This document shows, one piece after another, positions 12,101-26,629 of a DNA stretch of 64,000 nt. Each line of letters opens with the position of its first letter. Position 1 is the first letter of the stretch. Source of the stretch: Hydractinia symbiolongicarpus (taxonomy: Eukaryota > Cnidaria > Hydrozoa > Anthoathecata > Hydractiniidae); NCBI RefSeq assembly GCF_029227915.1, contig NC_079876.1, positions 7,628,001 to 7,692,000 of the forward strand, given 5' to 3'. The position numbers and the translations under genes were made by a program. The notes beneath the pieces were generated by a model that did no database searches, was not told where the DNA came from, and saw only the letters and a program-made list of their open reading frames with translations.

Positions 12101-15100
12101 GTATAGTCAAAAGTATACAAAGAAATTACCCAGGGAGTAAACTCATTTTCCGAACGATTTTTTAAATTATTATTTCACCACTAAAACCCATGAGACTTAA
12201 AGTTTTTAAAAATGTTTTCATTCTTGATGAGACGCTGAATAAAAGAAGTTTAATCGCCGGCAAACGAAAACCCGCCATTTCCCGTAAACCCCGGACTCGG
12301 CCCGTATAGTCAAAAGTATACAAAGAAATTACCCAGGGAGTAAACTTATTTTCCGAACGATTTTTTAAATTATTTTTTCACCACTAAAACGAAAAAGACT
12401 TGTAGTTTTCAAAAATGTTTTCAATTTTGATGAGACGCTGAATAAAAGATGTTTAATCGCCGGCAAACAAAAAACTGCGATTTCCCGTAAATCCCGGACT
12501 CGGCCCGTAAAGAAAAGAAAGTACCCGGGATGTAAACTCATTTCCCGAACGATTTTTTAAATTATTATTTCACTACTAAAACCAATGAGACTTATAGTTT
12601 TTAAAAATGTTTTCATTTTTGATGAGACGCTGAATAAAAGAAGTTTAATCACCGGCAAACGAAAACCCGCCATTTCCCGTAAACCCCGGATCGGCCCGTA
12701 TAGTCAAAAGTATACAAAGAAATTACCCAGGGAGTAAACTCATTTTCCGAACGATTTTTTAAATTATTATTTCACCACTAAAACCCATGAGACTTAAAGT
12801 TTTTAAAAATGTTTTCATTCTTGATGAGACGCTGAATAAAAGAAGTTTAATCGCCGGCAAACGAAAACCCGCCATTTCCCGTAAACCCCGGACTCGGCCC
12901 GTATAGTCAAAAGTATACAAAGAAATTACCCAGGGAGTAAACTTATTTTCCGAACGAATTTTTAAATTGTTTTCTCACCACTACAACGCATGAGACTTGT
13001 AGTTTTTAAAAATGTTTTCATTTTTGATGAGACGCTGAATAAAAGAAGTTTAATCGCCGGCAAACGAAAACCCGCCATTTCCCGTAAACCCAGGACTCGG
13101 CCCGTATAGTCAAAAGTATACAAAGAAATTACCCAGGGAGTAAACTTATTTTCCGAACGAATTTTTAAATTATTTTCTCACCACTACAACGCATGAGACT
13201 TGTAGTTTTTAAAAATGTTTTCATTTTTGATGAGACGCTGAATAAAAGAAGTTTAATCGCCGGCAAACGAAAACCCGCCATTTCCCGTAAACCCCGGACT
13301 CTGCCCGTATAGTCAAAAGTATACAAAGAAAGTACCCAGGGAGTAAACTCATTTTCCGAACGATTTTTTATATTATTTTTTCACCACTACAACGCATGAG
13401 ACTTGTAGTTTTCAAAAATGTTTTCATTTTTGATGAGACGCTTAATGAAAGAGGTTTAATCGCCGGCAAACGAAAACCTGCGATTTCCCGTAAATCCCGG
13501 ACTCGGCCCGTATAGTCAAAAGTATACAAAGAAAGTACCTAGGGTGTAAACTCATTTCCCGAACTATTTTTAAATTATTATTTCACCACTAAAGCCTATG
13601 AGACTTGTAGTTTTTAAAAATGTTTCCATTTTTGATGAGACGCTGAATAAAAGAAGTTTAATCGCCGGCAAACGAAAACCCGCGACTTCCCGTAAATCCC
13701 GGACTCGGCCCGTATAGTCAAAAGTATACAAAGAAAGTACCCAGGGAGTAAACTCATTTCCCGAACGATTTTTTAAATTATATTTTCACCACTAAAACGA
13801 AAAAGACTTGTAGTTTTCAAAAATGTTTTCAATTTTGATGAGACGCTGAATAAAAGATGTTCAATCGCCGGCAAACGAAAAACTGCGATTTCCCGTAAAT
13901 CCCGGACTCGGCCCGTAAAGAAAAGAAAGTACCCGGGATGTAAACTCATTTCCCGAACGATTTTTTAAATTATTATTTCACTACTAAAACCAATGAGACT
14001 TATAGTTTTTAAAAATGTTCTCATTTTTGATGAGACGCTGAATAAAAGAAGTTTAATCACCGGCAAACGAAAACCCGCCATTTCCCGTAAACCCCGGACT
14101 CAGCCCGTATAGTCAAAAGTATACAAAGAAATTACCCAGGGAGTAAACTCATTTTCCGAACGATTTTTTAAAATTATTATTTCACCACTAAAACCCATGA
14201 GACTTAAAGTTTTTAAAAATGTTTTCATTCTTGATGAGACGCTGAATAAAAGAAGTTTAATCGCCGGCAAACGAAAACCCGCCATTTCCCGTAAACCCCG
14301 GACTCGGCCCGTATAGTCAAAAGTATACAAAGAAATTACCCAGGGAGTAAACTTATTTTCCGAACGAATTTTTAAATTATTTTCTCACCACTACAACGCA
14401 TGAGACTTGTAGTTTTTAAAAATGTTTTCATTTTTGATGAGAGGCTGAATAAAAGAAGTTTAATCGCCGGCAAACGAAAACCCGCCATTTCCCGTAAACC
14501 CCGGACTCTGCCCGTATAGTCAAAAGTATACAAAGAAAGTACCCAGGGAGTAAACTCATTTTCCGAACGATTTTTTATATTATTTTTTCACCACTACAAC
14601 GCATGAGACTTGTAGTTTTCAAAAATGTTTTCATTTTTGATGAGACGCTTAATGAAAGAGGTTTAATCGCCGGCAAACGAAAACCTGCGATTTCCCGTAA
14701 ATCCCGGACTCGGCCCGTATAGTCAAAAGTATACAAAGAAAGTACCTAGGGTGTAAACTCATTTCCCGAACTATTTTTAAATTATTATTTCACCACTAAA
14801 GCCTATGAGACTTGTAGTTTTTAAAAATGTTTCCATTTTTGATGAGACGCTGAATAAAAGAAGTTTAATCGCCGGCAAACGAAAACCCGCGACTTCCCGT
14901 AAATCCCGGACTCGGCCCGTATAGTCAAAAGTATACAAAGAAAGTACCCAGGGAGTAAACTCATTTCCCGAACGATTTTTTAAATTATATTTTCACCACT
15001 AAAACGCATGAGACTTGTAGTTTTCAAAAAATTTTTCATTTTTGATGAGATGCTGAATGAAAGAAGTTTAATCGCCGGCAAACGAAAACCCGCCATTTCC

Positions 15101-17059
15101 CGTAAACCCTGGACTCGGCCCGCATAATCAAAAGTATACAAAGAAAGTACCCAGGGAGTAAACTTATTTCCCGAACGATTTTTTAAATTATTTTTTCACC
15201 ACTAAAACGAATGAGACTTGCAGTTTTCAAAAATGTTTTCAATTTTGATGAGACGCTGAATAAAAGAAGTTTAATCGCCGGCACACGAAAAACTGCGATT
15301 TCCCGTAAATCCCGGACCCGGCCCGTATAGTAAAGAAAGTACCCGGGATGTAAACTCATTTCCCGAACGATTTTTTAAATTATTATTTCACCACTAAAGC
15401 CTATGAGACTTGTAGTTTTTAAAAATGTTTCCATTTTTGATGAGACGCTGAATAAAAGAAGTTTAATCGCCGGCAAACGAAAACCCGCGACTTCCCGTAA
15501 ATCCCGGACTCGGCCCGTATAGTCAAAAGTACGCAAAGAAAGTACCCAGGGTGTAAACTCACTTCCCGAACGATTTTTTAAATTATTATTTCACCACTAA
15601 AGCCCATGAGACTTGTAGTTTTTAAAAATGTTTTCATTTTTGATGAGACGCTGAATAAAAGAAGTTTAATCGCCGGCAAACGAAAACCCGCCATTTCCCG
15701 TAAACCCTGGACTCGGCCCGCATAATCAAAAGTATACAAAGAAAGTACCCAGGGAGTAAACTCATTTCCCGAACGATTTTTTAAATTATTTTTTCACCAC
15801 TAAAACGAATGAGACTTGCAGTTTTCAAAAATGTTTTCAATTTTGATGAGACGCTGAATAAAAGAAGTTTAATCGCCGGCACACGAAAAACTGCGATTTC
15901 CCGTAAATCCCGGACCCGGCCCGTATAGTAAAGAAAGTACCCGGGATGTAAACTCATTTCCTGAACGATTTTTTAAATTATTATTTAACTACTAAAACCC
16001 ATGAGACTTATAGTTTTTAAAAATGTTTTCATTTTTGATGAGACGCTGAATAAAAGAAGTTTAATCGCCGGCAAACGAAAACCCGCCATTTCCCGTAAAC
16101 CCCGGACTCGGCCCGTATAGTCAAAAGTATACAAAGAAATTACCCAGGGAGTAAACTCATTTTCCGAACGATTTTTTAAATTATTATTTCACCACTAAAA
16201 CCCATGAGACTTATAGTTTTTAAAAATGTTTTCATTCTTGATGAGACGCTGAATAAAAGAAGTTTAATCGCCGGCAAACGAAAACCCGCCATTTCCCGTA
16301 AACCCCGGACTCGGCCCGTATAGTCAAAAGTATACAAAGAAATTACCCAGGGAGTAAACTCATTTTCCGAACGATTTTTTAAATTATTATTTCACCACTA
16401 AAACCCATGAGACTTATAGTTTTTAAAAATGTTTTCATTCTTGATGAGACGCTGAATAAAAGAAGTTCAATCGCCGGCAAACGAAAACCCGCCATTTCCC
16501 GTAAACCACGGACTCGGCCCGTATAGTCAAAAGTATACAAAGAAATTACCCAGGGAGTAAACTTATTTTCCGAACGAATTTTTAAATTATTTTCTCACCA
16601 CTACAACGCATGAGACTTGTAGTTTTTAAAAATATTTTCATTTTTGATGAGACGCTGAATAAAAGAAGTTCAATCGCCGGCAAACGAAAACCCGCCATTT
16701 CCCGTAAACCCCGGACTCGGCCCGTATAGTCAAAAGTATACAAAGAAATTACCCAGGGAGTAAACTTATTTTCCGAACGAATTTTTAAATTATTTTCTCA
16801 CCACTACAACGCATGAGACTTGTAGTTTTTAAAAATGTTTTCATTTTTGATGAGACGCTGAATAAAAGAAGTTTAATCGCCGGCAAACGAAAACCCGCCT
16901 TTTCCCGTAAACCCCGGACTCTGCCCGTATAGTCAAAAGTATACAAAGAAAGTACCCAAGGAGTAAACTCATTTTCCGAACGATTTTTTAAATTATTTTT
17001 TCACCACTACAACGCATGAGACTTGTAGTTTTCAAAAATGTTTTCATTTTTGATGAGAC

Positions 17060-17100
17060 GCTGAATAAAAGAAGTTTATTTAACGATTATTTAAATTCTT
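17060..17100 (+). repeat. Internally deleted monomer (100 bp lost)
   Basis: GAAGTTTATT at 17071 runs directly into AACGATTATT at 17082. In the intact sister copy these landmarks are 111 bp apart (17580 to 17691), against 11 bp here, giving a 100-bp deletion. The missing part runs from the GCCCTCAAACG region to the end of ACTCATTTCCCG. The following monomer carries the private CGCAGGAGAC variant seen again near 17724 and 24411. Confidence 0.85.
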
Positions 17101-19320
17101 TTTTCACCACTAAAACGCAGGAGACTTTTAGTTTTCAAAAATGTTTTCATTCTTGATGAGACGCTGAATAAAAGAAGTTCAATCGCCGGCAAACGAAAAC
17201 CCGCCATTTCCCGTAAACCCCGGACTCGGCCCGTATAGTCAAAAGTATACAAAGAAATTACCCAGGGAGTAAACTTATTTTCCGAACGAATTTTTAAATT
17301 ATTTTCTCACCACTACAACGCATGAGACTTGTAGTTTTTAAAAATGTTTTCATTTTTGATGAGACGCTGAATAAAAGAAGTTTAATCGCCGGCAAACGAA
17401 AACCCGCCTTTTCCCGTAAACCCCGGACTCTGCCCGTATAGTCAAAAGTATACAAAGAAAGTACCCAAGGAGTAAACTCATTTTCCGAACGATTTTTTAA
17501 ATTATTTTTTCACCACTACAACGCATGAGACTTGTAGTTTTCAAAAATGTTTTCATTTTTGATGAGACGCTGAATAAAAGAAGTTTAATCGCCCTCAAAC
17601 GAAAATCCGTGATTTCCCGTAAATCCCGGACTCGGCCCGTATAGTCCAAAGTATACAAAGAAAGTACCCAGGGAGTAAACTCATTTCCCGAACGATTATT
17701 TAAATTCTTTTTTCACCACTAAAACGCAGGAGACTTGTAGTTTTCAAAAATGTTTTCATTTTTGATGAGACGCTTAATGAAAGAGGTTTAATCGCCGGCA
17801 AACGAAATCCCGCGATTTTCCGTAAATCCCAGGCTTGGCCCGTATAGTCGAATGTATACAAAGAAAGTACCCAGGGAGTAAACTCATTTCCCGAACGACT
17901 TTTTAATTTTTTTTTTCACCACTAAAACGCATGAGACTTGTAGTTTTCAAAAATGTTTTCATTTTTGATGAGACGGTTAATGAAAGAAGTTTAATCGCCG
18001 GCAATCAAAAACCCGCGATTTCCAGTAAATCCCGGACTTGTCCCGTATAGTCGAATGTATACAAAGAAAGTACCCTGTGAGTAAACTCATTTTCCGAACG
18101 ATTTTTTAAATTATTTTTTCACCACTACAACGCATGAGACTTTGCAGTTTTTAAAAATATTTTCATTTTTGATGAGACGCTGAATAAAAGAAGTTTAATC
18201 GCCCTCAAACGAAAATCCGCGATTTCCCGTAAACCCCGGACTCAACCCGTATAGTCAAAAGTATACAAAGAAAGTACCCAGGGAGTAAACTCATTTCCCG
18301 GACGATTTTTTATATTATTTTTTTACCACTAAACGCAAAAGACTTGTAGTTTTCAAAAATTTTTTCATATTTGATGGGACGCTGAATAAAAGAAGTTTAA
18401 TCGTCAGCAAACGAAAATCCGCGATTTCCCGAAAATCCCGGACTCGGCCCGTATAGTCAAAAGTATACAAAGAAATTACCCAGGGAGTAAACTCATTTTC
18501 CGAACGATTTTTTAAATTATTATTTCACCACTAAAACCCATGAGACTTAAAGTTTTTAAAAATGTTTTCATTCTTGATGAGACGCTGAATAAAAGAAGTT
18601 TAATCGCCGGCAAACGAAAACCCGCCATTTCCCGTAAACCCCGGACTCTGCCCGTATAGTCAAAAGTATACAAAGAAATTACCCAGGGAGTAAACTCATT
18701 TTCCGAACGATTTTTTAAATTATTATTTCACTACTAAAACCAATGAGACTTATAGTTTTTAAAAATGTTTTCATTTTTGATGAGACGCTGAATAAAAGAA
18801 GTTTAATCACCGGCAAACGAAAACCCGCCATTTCCCGTAAACCCCGGACTCGGCCCGTATAGTCAAAAGTATACAAAGAAATTACCCAGGGAGTAAAGTC
18901 ATTTTCCGAACGATTTTTTAAATTATTATTTCACCACTAAAACCCATGAGACTTAAAGTTTTTAAAAATGTTTTCATTCTTGATGAGACGCTGAATAAAA
19001 GAAGTTTAATCGCCGGCAAACGAAAACCCGCCATTTCCCGTAAACCCCGGACTCGGCCCGTATAGTCAAAAGTATACAAAGAAATTACCCAGGGAGTAAA
19101 CTTATTTTCCGAACGAATTTTTAAATTATTTTCTCACCACTACAACGCATGAGACTTGCAGTTTTTAAAAATGTTTTCATTTTTGATGAGACGCTGAATA
19201 AAAGAAGTTTAATCGCCGGCAAACGAAAACCCGCCATTTCCCGTAAACCCCGGACTCTGCCCGTATAGTCAAAAGTATACAAGGAAAGTACCCAGGGAGT
19301 AAACTCATTTTCCGAACGAT

Positions 19321-21752
19321 TTTTTATATTATTTTTTCACCACTACAACGCATGAGACTTGTAGTTTTCAAAAATGTTTTCATTTTTGATGAGACGCTTA
19401 ATGAAAGAGGTTTAATCGCCGGCAAACGAAAACCTGCGATTTCCCGTAAATCCCGGACTCGGCCCGTATAGTCAAAAGTATACAAAGAAAGTACCTAGGG
19501 TGTAAACTCATTTCCCGAACTATTTTTAAATTATTATTTCACCACTAAAGCCTATGAGACTTGTAGTTTTTAAAAATGTTTCCATTTTTGATGAGACGCT
19601 GAATAAAAGAAGTTTAATCGCCGGCAAACGAAAACCCGCGACTTCCCGTAAATCCCGGACTCGGCCCGTATAGTCAAAAGTATACAAAGAAAGTACCCAG
19701 GGAGTAAACTCATTTCCCGAACGATTTTTAAATTATATTTTCACCACTAAAACGCATGAGACTTGTACTTTTCAAAAAATTTTTCATTTTTGATGAGATG
19801 CTGAATGAAAGAAGTTTAATCGCCGGCAAACGAAAACCTGCGATTTCCCGTAAATCCCGGACTCGGCCCGTATAGTCAAAAGTACACAAAGAAAGTACCC
19901 AGGGTTTAAACTCACTTCCCGAACGATTTTTAAAATTATTATTTCACCACTAAAGCCCATGAGACTTGTAGTTTTTAAAAATGTTTTCATTTTTGATGAG
20001 ACGCTGAATAAAAGAAGTTTAATCGCCGGCAAACGAAAACCCGCCATTTCCCGTAAACCCCGGACTCTGCCCGTATAGTCAAAAGTATACAAGGAAAGTA
20101 CCCAGGGAGTAAACTCATTTTCCGAACGATTTTTTATATTATTTTTTCACCACTACAACGCATGAGACTTGTAGTTTTCAAAAATGTTTTCATTTTTGAT
20201 GAGACGCTTAATGAAAGAGGTTTAATCGCCGGCAAACGAAAACCTGCGATTTCCCGTAAATCCCGGACTCGGCCCGTATAGTCAAAAGTATACAAAGAAA
20301 GTACCTAGGGTGTAAACTCATTTCCCGAACTATTTTTAAATTATTATTTCACCACTAAAGCCTATGAGACTTGTAGTTTTTAAAAATGTTTCCATTTTTG
20401 ATGAGACGCTGAATAAAAGAAGTTTAATCGCCGGCAAACGAAAACCCGCGACTTCCCGTAAATCCCGGACTCGGCCCGTATAGTCAAAAGTATACAAAGA
20501 AAGTACCCAGGGAGTAAACTCATTTCCCGAACGATTTTTTAAATTATATTTTCACCACTAAAACGCATGAGACTTGTAGTTTTCAAAAAATTTTTCATTT
20601 TTGATGAGATGCTGAATGAAAGAAGTTTAATCGCCGGCAAACGAAAACCTGCGATTTCCCGTAAATCCCGGACTCGGCCCGTATAGTCAAAAGTACACAA
20701 AGAAAGTACCCAGGGTTTAAACTCACTTCCCGAACGATTTTTTAAATTATTATTTCACCACTAAAGCCCATGAGACTTGTAGTTTTTAAAAATGTTTTCA
20801 TTTTTGATGAGACGCTGAATAAAAGAAGTTTAATCGCCGGCAAACGAAAACCCGCCATTTCCCGTAAACCCCGGACTCTGCCCGTATAGTCAAAAGTATA
20901 CAAGGAAAGTACCCAGGGAGTAAACTCATTTTCCGAACGATTTTTTATATTATTTTTTCACCACTACAACGCATGAGACTTGTAGTTTTCAAAAATGTTT
21001 TCATTTTTGATGAGACGCTTAATGAAAGAGGTTTAATCGCCGGCAAACGAAAACCTGCGATTTCCCGTAAATCCCGGACTCGGCCCGTATAGTCAAAAGT
21101 ATACAAAGAAAGTACCTAGGGTGTAAACTCATTTCCCGAACTATTTTTAAATTATTATTTCACCACTAAAGCCTATGAGACTTGTAGTTTTTAAAAATGT
21201 TTCCATTTTTGATGAGACGCTGAATAAAAGAAGTTTAATCGCCGGCAAACGAAAACCCGCGACTTCCCGTAAATCCCGGACTCGGCCCGTATAGTCAAAA
21301 GTATACAAAGAAAGTACCCAGGGAGTAAACTCATTTCCCGAACGATTTTTTAAATTATATTTTCACCACTAAAACGCATGAGACTTGTAGTTTTCAAAAA
21401 ATTTTTCATTTTTGATGAGATGCTGAATGAAAGAAGTTTAATCGCCGGCAAACGAAAACCTGCGATTTCCCGTAAATCCCGGACTCGGCCCGTATAGTCA
21501 AAAGTACACAAAGAAAGTACCCAGGGTGTAAACTCACTTCCCGAACGATTTTTTAAATTATTATTTCACCACTAAAGCCCATGAGACTTGTAGTTTTTAA
21601 AAATGTTTTCATTTTTGATGAGACGCTGAATAAAAGAAGTTTAATCGCCGGCAAACGAAAACCCGCCATTTCCCGTAAACCCTGGACTCGGCCCGCATAA
21701 TCAAAAGTATACAAAGAAATTACCCAGGGAGTAAACTCATTTTCCGAACAAT
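19321..21752 (+). repeat. Four-monomer higher-order repeat, ~811-bp unit, three copies
   Basis: The landmark TTTTTATATT starts units at 19321, 20131 and 20942, giving 810 and 811 bp (four monomers). The four positions have distinct variants: TATATTATTTTTTCACC with CACTACAACG; GAACTATTTTTAAATT with AAAGCCTATGAG; AAATTATATTTTCACC with CAAAAAATTTTTC and GAGATGCTG; and AAGTACACAAAG with AAAGCCCATGAG. The marker TTCAAAAAAT at 19771, 20582 and 21393 repeats with the same spacing. A further partial copy begins at 22565. Confidence 0.88.
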
Positions 21753-22300
21753 TTTTTAAATTATTATTTCACCACTAAAACCCATGAGACTTAAAGTTTT
21801 TAAAAATGTTTTCATTCTTGATAAGACGCTGAATAAAAGAAGTTTAATCGCCGGCAAACGAAAACCCGCCATTTCCCGTAAACCCCGGACTCGGCCCGCA
21901 TAATCAAAAGTATACAAAGAAATTACCCAGGGAGTAAACTCATTTTCCGAACAATTTTTTAAATTATTATTTCACCACTAAAACCCATGAGACTTGTAGT
22001 TTTTAAAAATGTTTTCATTTTTGATGAGACGCTGAATAAAAGAAGTTTAATCGCCGGCAAACGAAAACCCGCCATTTCCCGTAAACCCTGGACTCGGCCC
22101 GCATAATCAAAAGTATACAAAGAAATTACCCAGGGAGTAAACTCATTTTCCGAACAATTTTTTAAATTATTATTTCACTACTAAAACCCATGAGACTTAA
22201 AGTTTTTAAAAATGTTTTCATTCTTGATGAGACGCTGAATAAAAGAAGTTTAATCGCCGGCAAACGAAAACCCGCCATTTCCCGTAAACCCCGGACTCGG
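21690..22300 (+). repeat. Local amplification of one monomer variant (three in a row)
   Basis: Three consecutive monomers carry the private change GAACAATTTTTT (in place of GAACGATTTTTT), at about 21746, 21949 and 22152, each 203 bp apart. Their linked variant is CGCATAATCAAAAG upstream. This is amplification at the level of the single monomer, on top of the 811-bp higher-order structure to the left. Confidence 0.75.
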
Positions 22301-22564
22301 CCCGTATAGTCAAAAGTATACAAAGAAATTACCCAGGGAGTAAACTTATTTTCCGAACGAATTTTTAAATTATTTTCTCACCACTACAACGCATGAGACT
22401 TGTAGTTTTTAAAAATGTTTTCATTTTTGATGAGACGCTGAATAAAAGAAGTTTAATCGCCGGCAAACGAAAACCCGCCATTTCCCGTAAACCCCGGACT
22501 CTGCCCGTATAGTCAAAAGTATACAAGGAAAGTACCCAGGGAGTAAACTCATTTTCCGAACGAT

Positions 22565-23300
22565 TTTTTATATTATTTTTTCACCACTACAACGCATGAG
22601 ACTTGTAGTTTTCAAAAATGTTTTCATTTTTGATGAGACGCTTAATGAAAGAGGTTTAATCGCCGGCAAACGAAAACCTGCGATTTCCCGTAAATCCCGG
22701 ACTCGGCCCGTATAGTCAAAAGTATACAAAGAAAGTACCTAGGGTGTAAACTCATTTCCCGAACTATTTTTAAATTATTATTTCACCACTAAAGCCTATG
22801 AGACTTGTAGTTTTTAAAAATGTTTCCATTTTTGATGAGACGCTGAATAAAAGAAGTTTAATCGCCGACAAACGAAAACCCGCGACTTCCCGTAAATCCC
22901 GGACTCGGCCCGTATAGTCAAAAGTATACAAAGAAAGTACCCAGGGAGTAAACTCATTTCCCGAACGATTTTTTAAATTATATTTTCACCACTAAAACGC
23001 ATGAGACTTGTAGTTTTCAAAAAATTTTTCATTTTTGATGAGATGCTGAATGAAAGAAGTTTAATCGCCGGCAAACGAAAACCTGCGATTTCCCGTAAAT
23101 CCCGGACTCGGCCCGTATAGTCAAAAGTACACAAAGAAAGTACCCAGGGTGTAAACTCACTTCCCGAACGATTTTTTAAATTATTATTTCACCACTAAAG
23201 CCCATGAGACTTGTAGTTTTTAAAAATGTTTTCATTTTTGATGAGACGCTGAATAAAAGAAGTTTAATTGCCGGCAAACGAAAACCCGCCATTTCCCGTA
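22565..23300 (+). repeat. Partial fourth copy of the 811-bp higher-order unit
   Basis: TTTTTATATT at 22565 lies 1623 bp after the start of unit three, and TTCAAAAAAT at 23016 keeps the same internal spacing. The copy ends near 23300 where it passes into CCTGGACTCGGCCCGCATA and then a subfamily D monomer. The three GAACAATTTTTT monomers and one other block separate it from the main run. Confidence 0.8.
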
Positions 23301-26300
23301 AACCCTGGACTCGGCCCGCATAATCAAAAGTATACAAAGAAAGTACCCAGGGAGTAAACTCATTTCCCGAACGATTTTTTAAATTATTTTTTCACCACTA
23401 AAACGAATGAGACTTGCAGTTTTCAAAAATGTTTTCAATTTTGATGAGACGCTGAATAAAAGAAGTTTAATCGCCGGCACACGAAAAACTGCGATTTCCC
23501 GTAAATCCCGGACCCGGCCCGTATAGTAAAGAAAGTACCCGGGATGTAAACTCATTTCCTGAACGATTTTTTAAATTATTATTTAACTACTAAAACCCAT
23601 GAGACTTATAGTTTTTAAAAATGTTTTCATTTTTGATGAGACGCTGAATAAAAGAAGTTTAATCGCCGGCAAACGAAAACCCGCCATTTCCCGTAAACCC
23701 CGGACTCGGCCCGTATAGTCAAAAGTAAACAAAGAAATTACCCACGGAGTAAACTCATTTTCCGAACGATTTTTTAAATTATTATTTCACCACTAAAACC
23801 CATGAGACTTATAGTTTTTAAAAATGTTTTCATTCTTGATGAGACGCTGAATAAAAGAAGTTCAATCGCCGGCAAACGAAAACCCGCCATTTCCCGTAAA
23901 CCCCGGACTCGGCCCGTATAGTCAAAAGTATACAAAGAAATTACCCAGGGAGTAAACTTATTTTCCGAACGAATTTTTAAATTATTTTCTCACCACTACA
24001 ACGCATGAGACTTGTAGTTTTTAAAAATGTTTTCATTTTTGATGAGACGCTGAATAAAAGAAGTTTAATCGCCGGCAAACGAAAACCCGCCATTTCCCGT
24101 AAACCCCGGACTCTGCCCGTATAGTCAAAAGTATACAAAGAAAGTACCCAAGGAGTAAACTCATTTTCCGAACGATTTTTTAAATTATTTTTTCACCACT
24201 ACAACGCATGAGACTTGTAGTTTTCAAAAATGTTTTCATTTTTGATGAGACGCTGAATAAAAGAAGTTTAATCGCCCTCAAACGAAAATCCGTGATTTCC
24301 CGTAAATCCCGGACTCGGCCCGTATAGTCCAAAGTATACAAAGAAAGTACCCAGGGAGTAAACTCATTTCCCGAACGATTATTTAAATTCTTTTTTCACC
24401 ACTAAAACGCAGGAGACTTGTAGTTTTCAAAAATGTTTTAATTTTTGATGAGACGCTTAATGAAAGAGGTTTAATCGCCGGCAAACGAAATCCCGCGATT
24501 TTCCGTAAATCCCAGGCTTGGCCCGTATAGTCGAATGTATACAAAGAAAGTACCCAGGGAGTAAACTCATTTCCCGAACGACTTTTTAATTTTTTTTTTC
24601 ACCACTAAAACGCATGAGACTTGTAGTTTTCAAAAATGTTTTCATTTTTGATGAGACGGTTAATGAAAGAAGTTTAATCGCCGGCAATCAAAAACCCGCG
24701 ATTTCCAGTAAATCCCGGACTTGGCCCGTATAGTCGAATGTATACAAAGAAAGTACCCTGTGAGTAAACTCATTTTCCGAACGATTTTTTAAATTATTTT
24801 TTCACCACTACAACGCATGAGACTTTGTAGTTTTTAAAAATATTTTCATTTTTGTTGAGACGCTGAATAAAAGAAGTTTAATCGCCCTCAAACGAAAATC
24901 CGCGATTTCCCGTAAACCCCGGACTCAACCCGTATAGTCAAAAGTATACAAAGAAAGTACCCAGGGAGTAAACTCATTTCCCGGACGATTTTTTATATTA
25001 TTTTTTTACCACTAAACGCATGAGACTTGTAGTTTTCAAAAATTTTTTCATATTTGATGGGACGCTGAATAAAAGAAGTTTAATCGTCAGCAAACGAAAA
25101 TCCGCGATTTCCCGAAAATCCCGGACTCGGCCCGTATAGTCAAAAGTATACAAAGAAAGTACCCAGGGTGTAAACTCACATCCCGAACGATTTTTTAAAT
25201 TTTTATTTTACCACTAAAGCCCATGAGACTTGTAGTTTTTAAAAATGTTTTCATTTTTGATGAGACGCTGAATAAAAGAAGTTTAATCGCCGGCAAACAA
25301 AAACCCGCCATTTCCCGTAAACCCTGGACTCGGCCCGTATAATCAAAAGTATACAAAGAAAGTACCCAGGGAGTAAACTCATTTCCCGAACGATTTTTTA
25401 AATTATTTTTTCACCACTAAAACGAATGAGACTTGTAGTTTTCAAAAATGTTTTCAATTTTGATGAGACGCTGAATAAAAGAAGTTTAATCGCCGGCAAA
25501 CGAAAACCCGCCATTTCCCGTAAACCCCGGACTCGGCCCGTATAGGCAAAAGTATACAAAGAAATTACCCAGGGAGTAAACTCATTTTCCGAACGATTTT
25601 TTAAATTATTATTTTACCACTAAAACCCATGAGACTTATAGTTTTTAAAAATGTTTTCATTCTTGATGAGACGCTGAATAAAAGAAGTTTAATCGCCGGC
25701 AAACGAAAACCCGCCATTTCCCGTAAACCCCGAACTCGGCCCGTATAGTCAAAAGTATACAAAGAAATTACCCAGGGAGTCAACTTATTTTCCGAACGAA
25801 TTTTTAAATTATTATTTTACCACTAAAGCCCATGAGACTTGTAGTTTTTAAAAATGTTTTCATTTTTGATGAGACGCTGAATAAAAGAAGTTTAATCGCC
25901 GGCAAACGAAAACCCGCCATTTCCCGTAAACCCTGGACTCGGCCCGTATAATCAAAAGTATACAAAGAAAGTACCCAGGGAGTAAACTCATTTCCCCAAC
26001 GATTTTTTAAATTATTTTTTCACCACTAAAACGAATGAGACTTGTAGTTTTCAAAAATGTTTTCAATTTTGATGAGACGCTGAATAAAAGAAGTTTAATC
26101 GCCGGCAAACGAAAACCCGCCATTTCCCGTAAACCCTGGACTCGGCCCGTATAATCAAAAGTATACAAAGAAAGTACCCAGGGAGTAAACTCATTTCCCG
26201 AACGATTTTTTAAATTATTATTTTACCACTAAAACCCATGAGACTTATAGTTTTTAAAAATGTTTTCATTCTTGATGAGACGCTGAATAAAAGAAGTTTA

Positions 26301-26629
26301 ATCGCCGGCAAACGAAAACCCGCCATTTCCCGTAAACCCCGGACTCGGCCCGTATAGTCAAAAGTATACAAAGAAATTACCCAGGGAGTAAACTCATTTT
26401 CCGAACGATTTTTTAAATTATTATTTTACCACTAAAACCCATGAGACTGATAGTTTTTAAAAGTGTTTTCATTCTTGATGAGACGCTGAATAAAAGAAGT
26501 TTAATCGCCGGCAAACGAAAACCCGCCATTTCCCGTAAACCCCGAACTCAACCCGTATAGTCAAAAGTATACAAAGAAATTACCCAGGGAGTAAACTTAT
26601 TTTCCGAACGAATTTTTAAATTATTTTCT

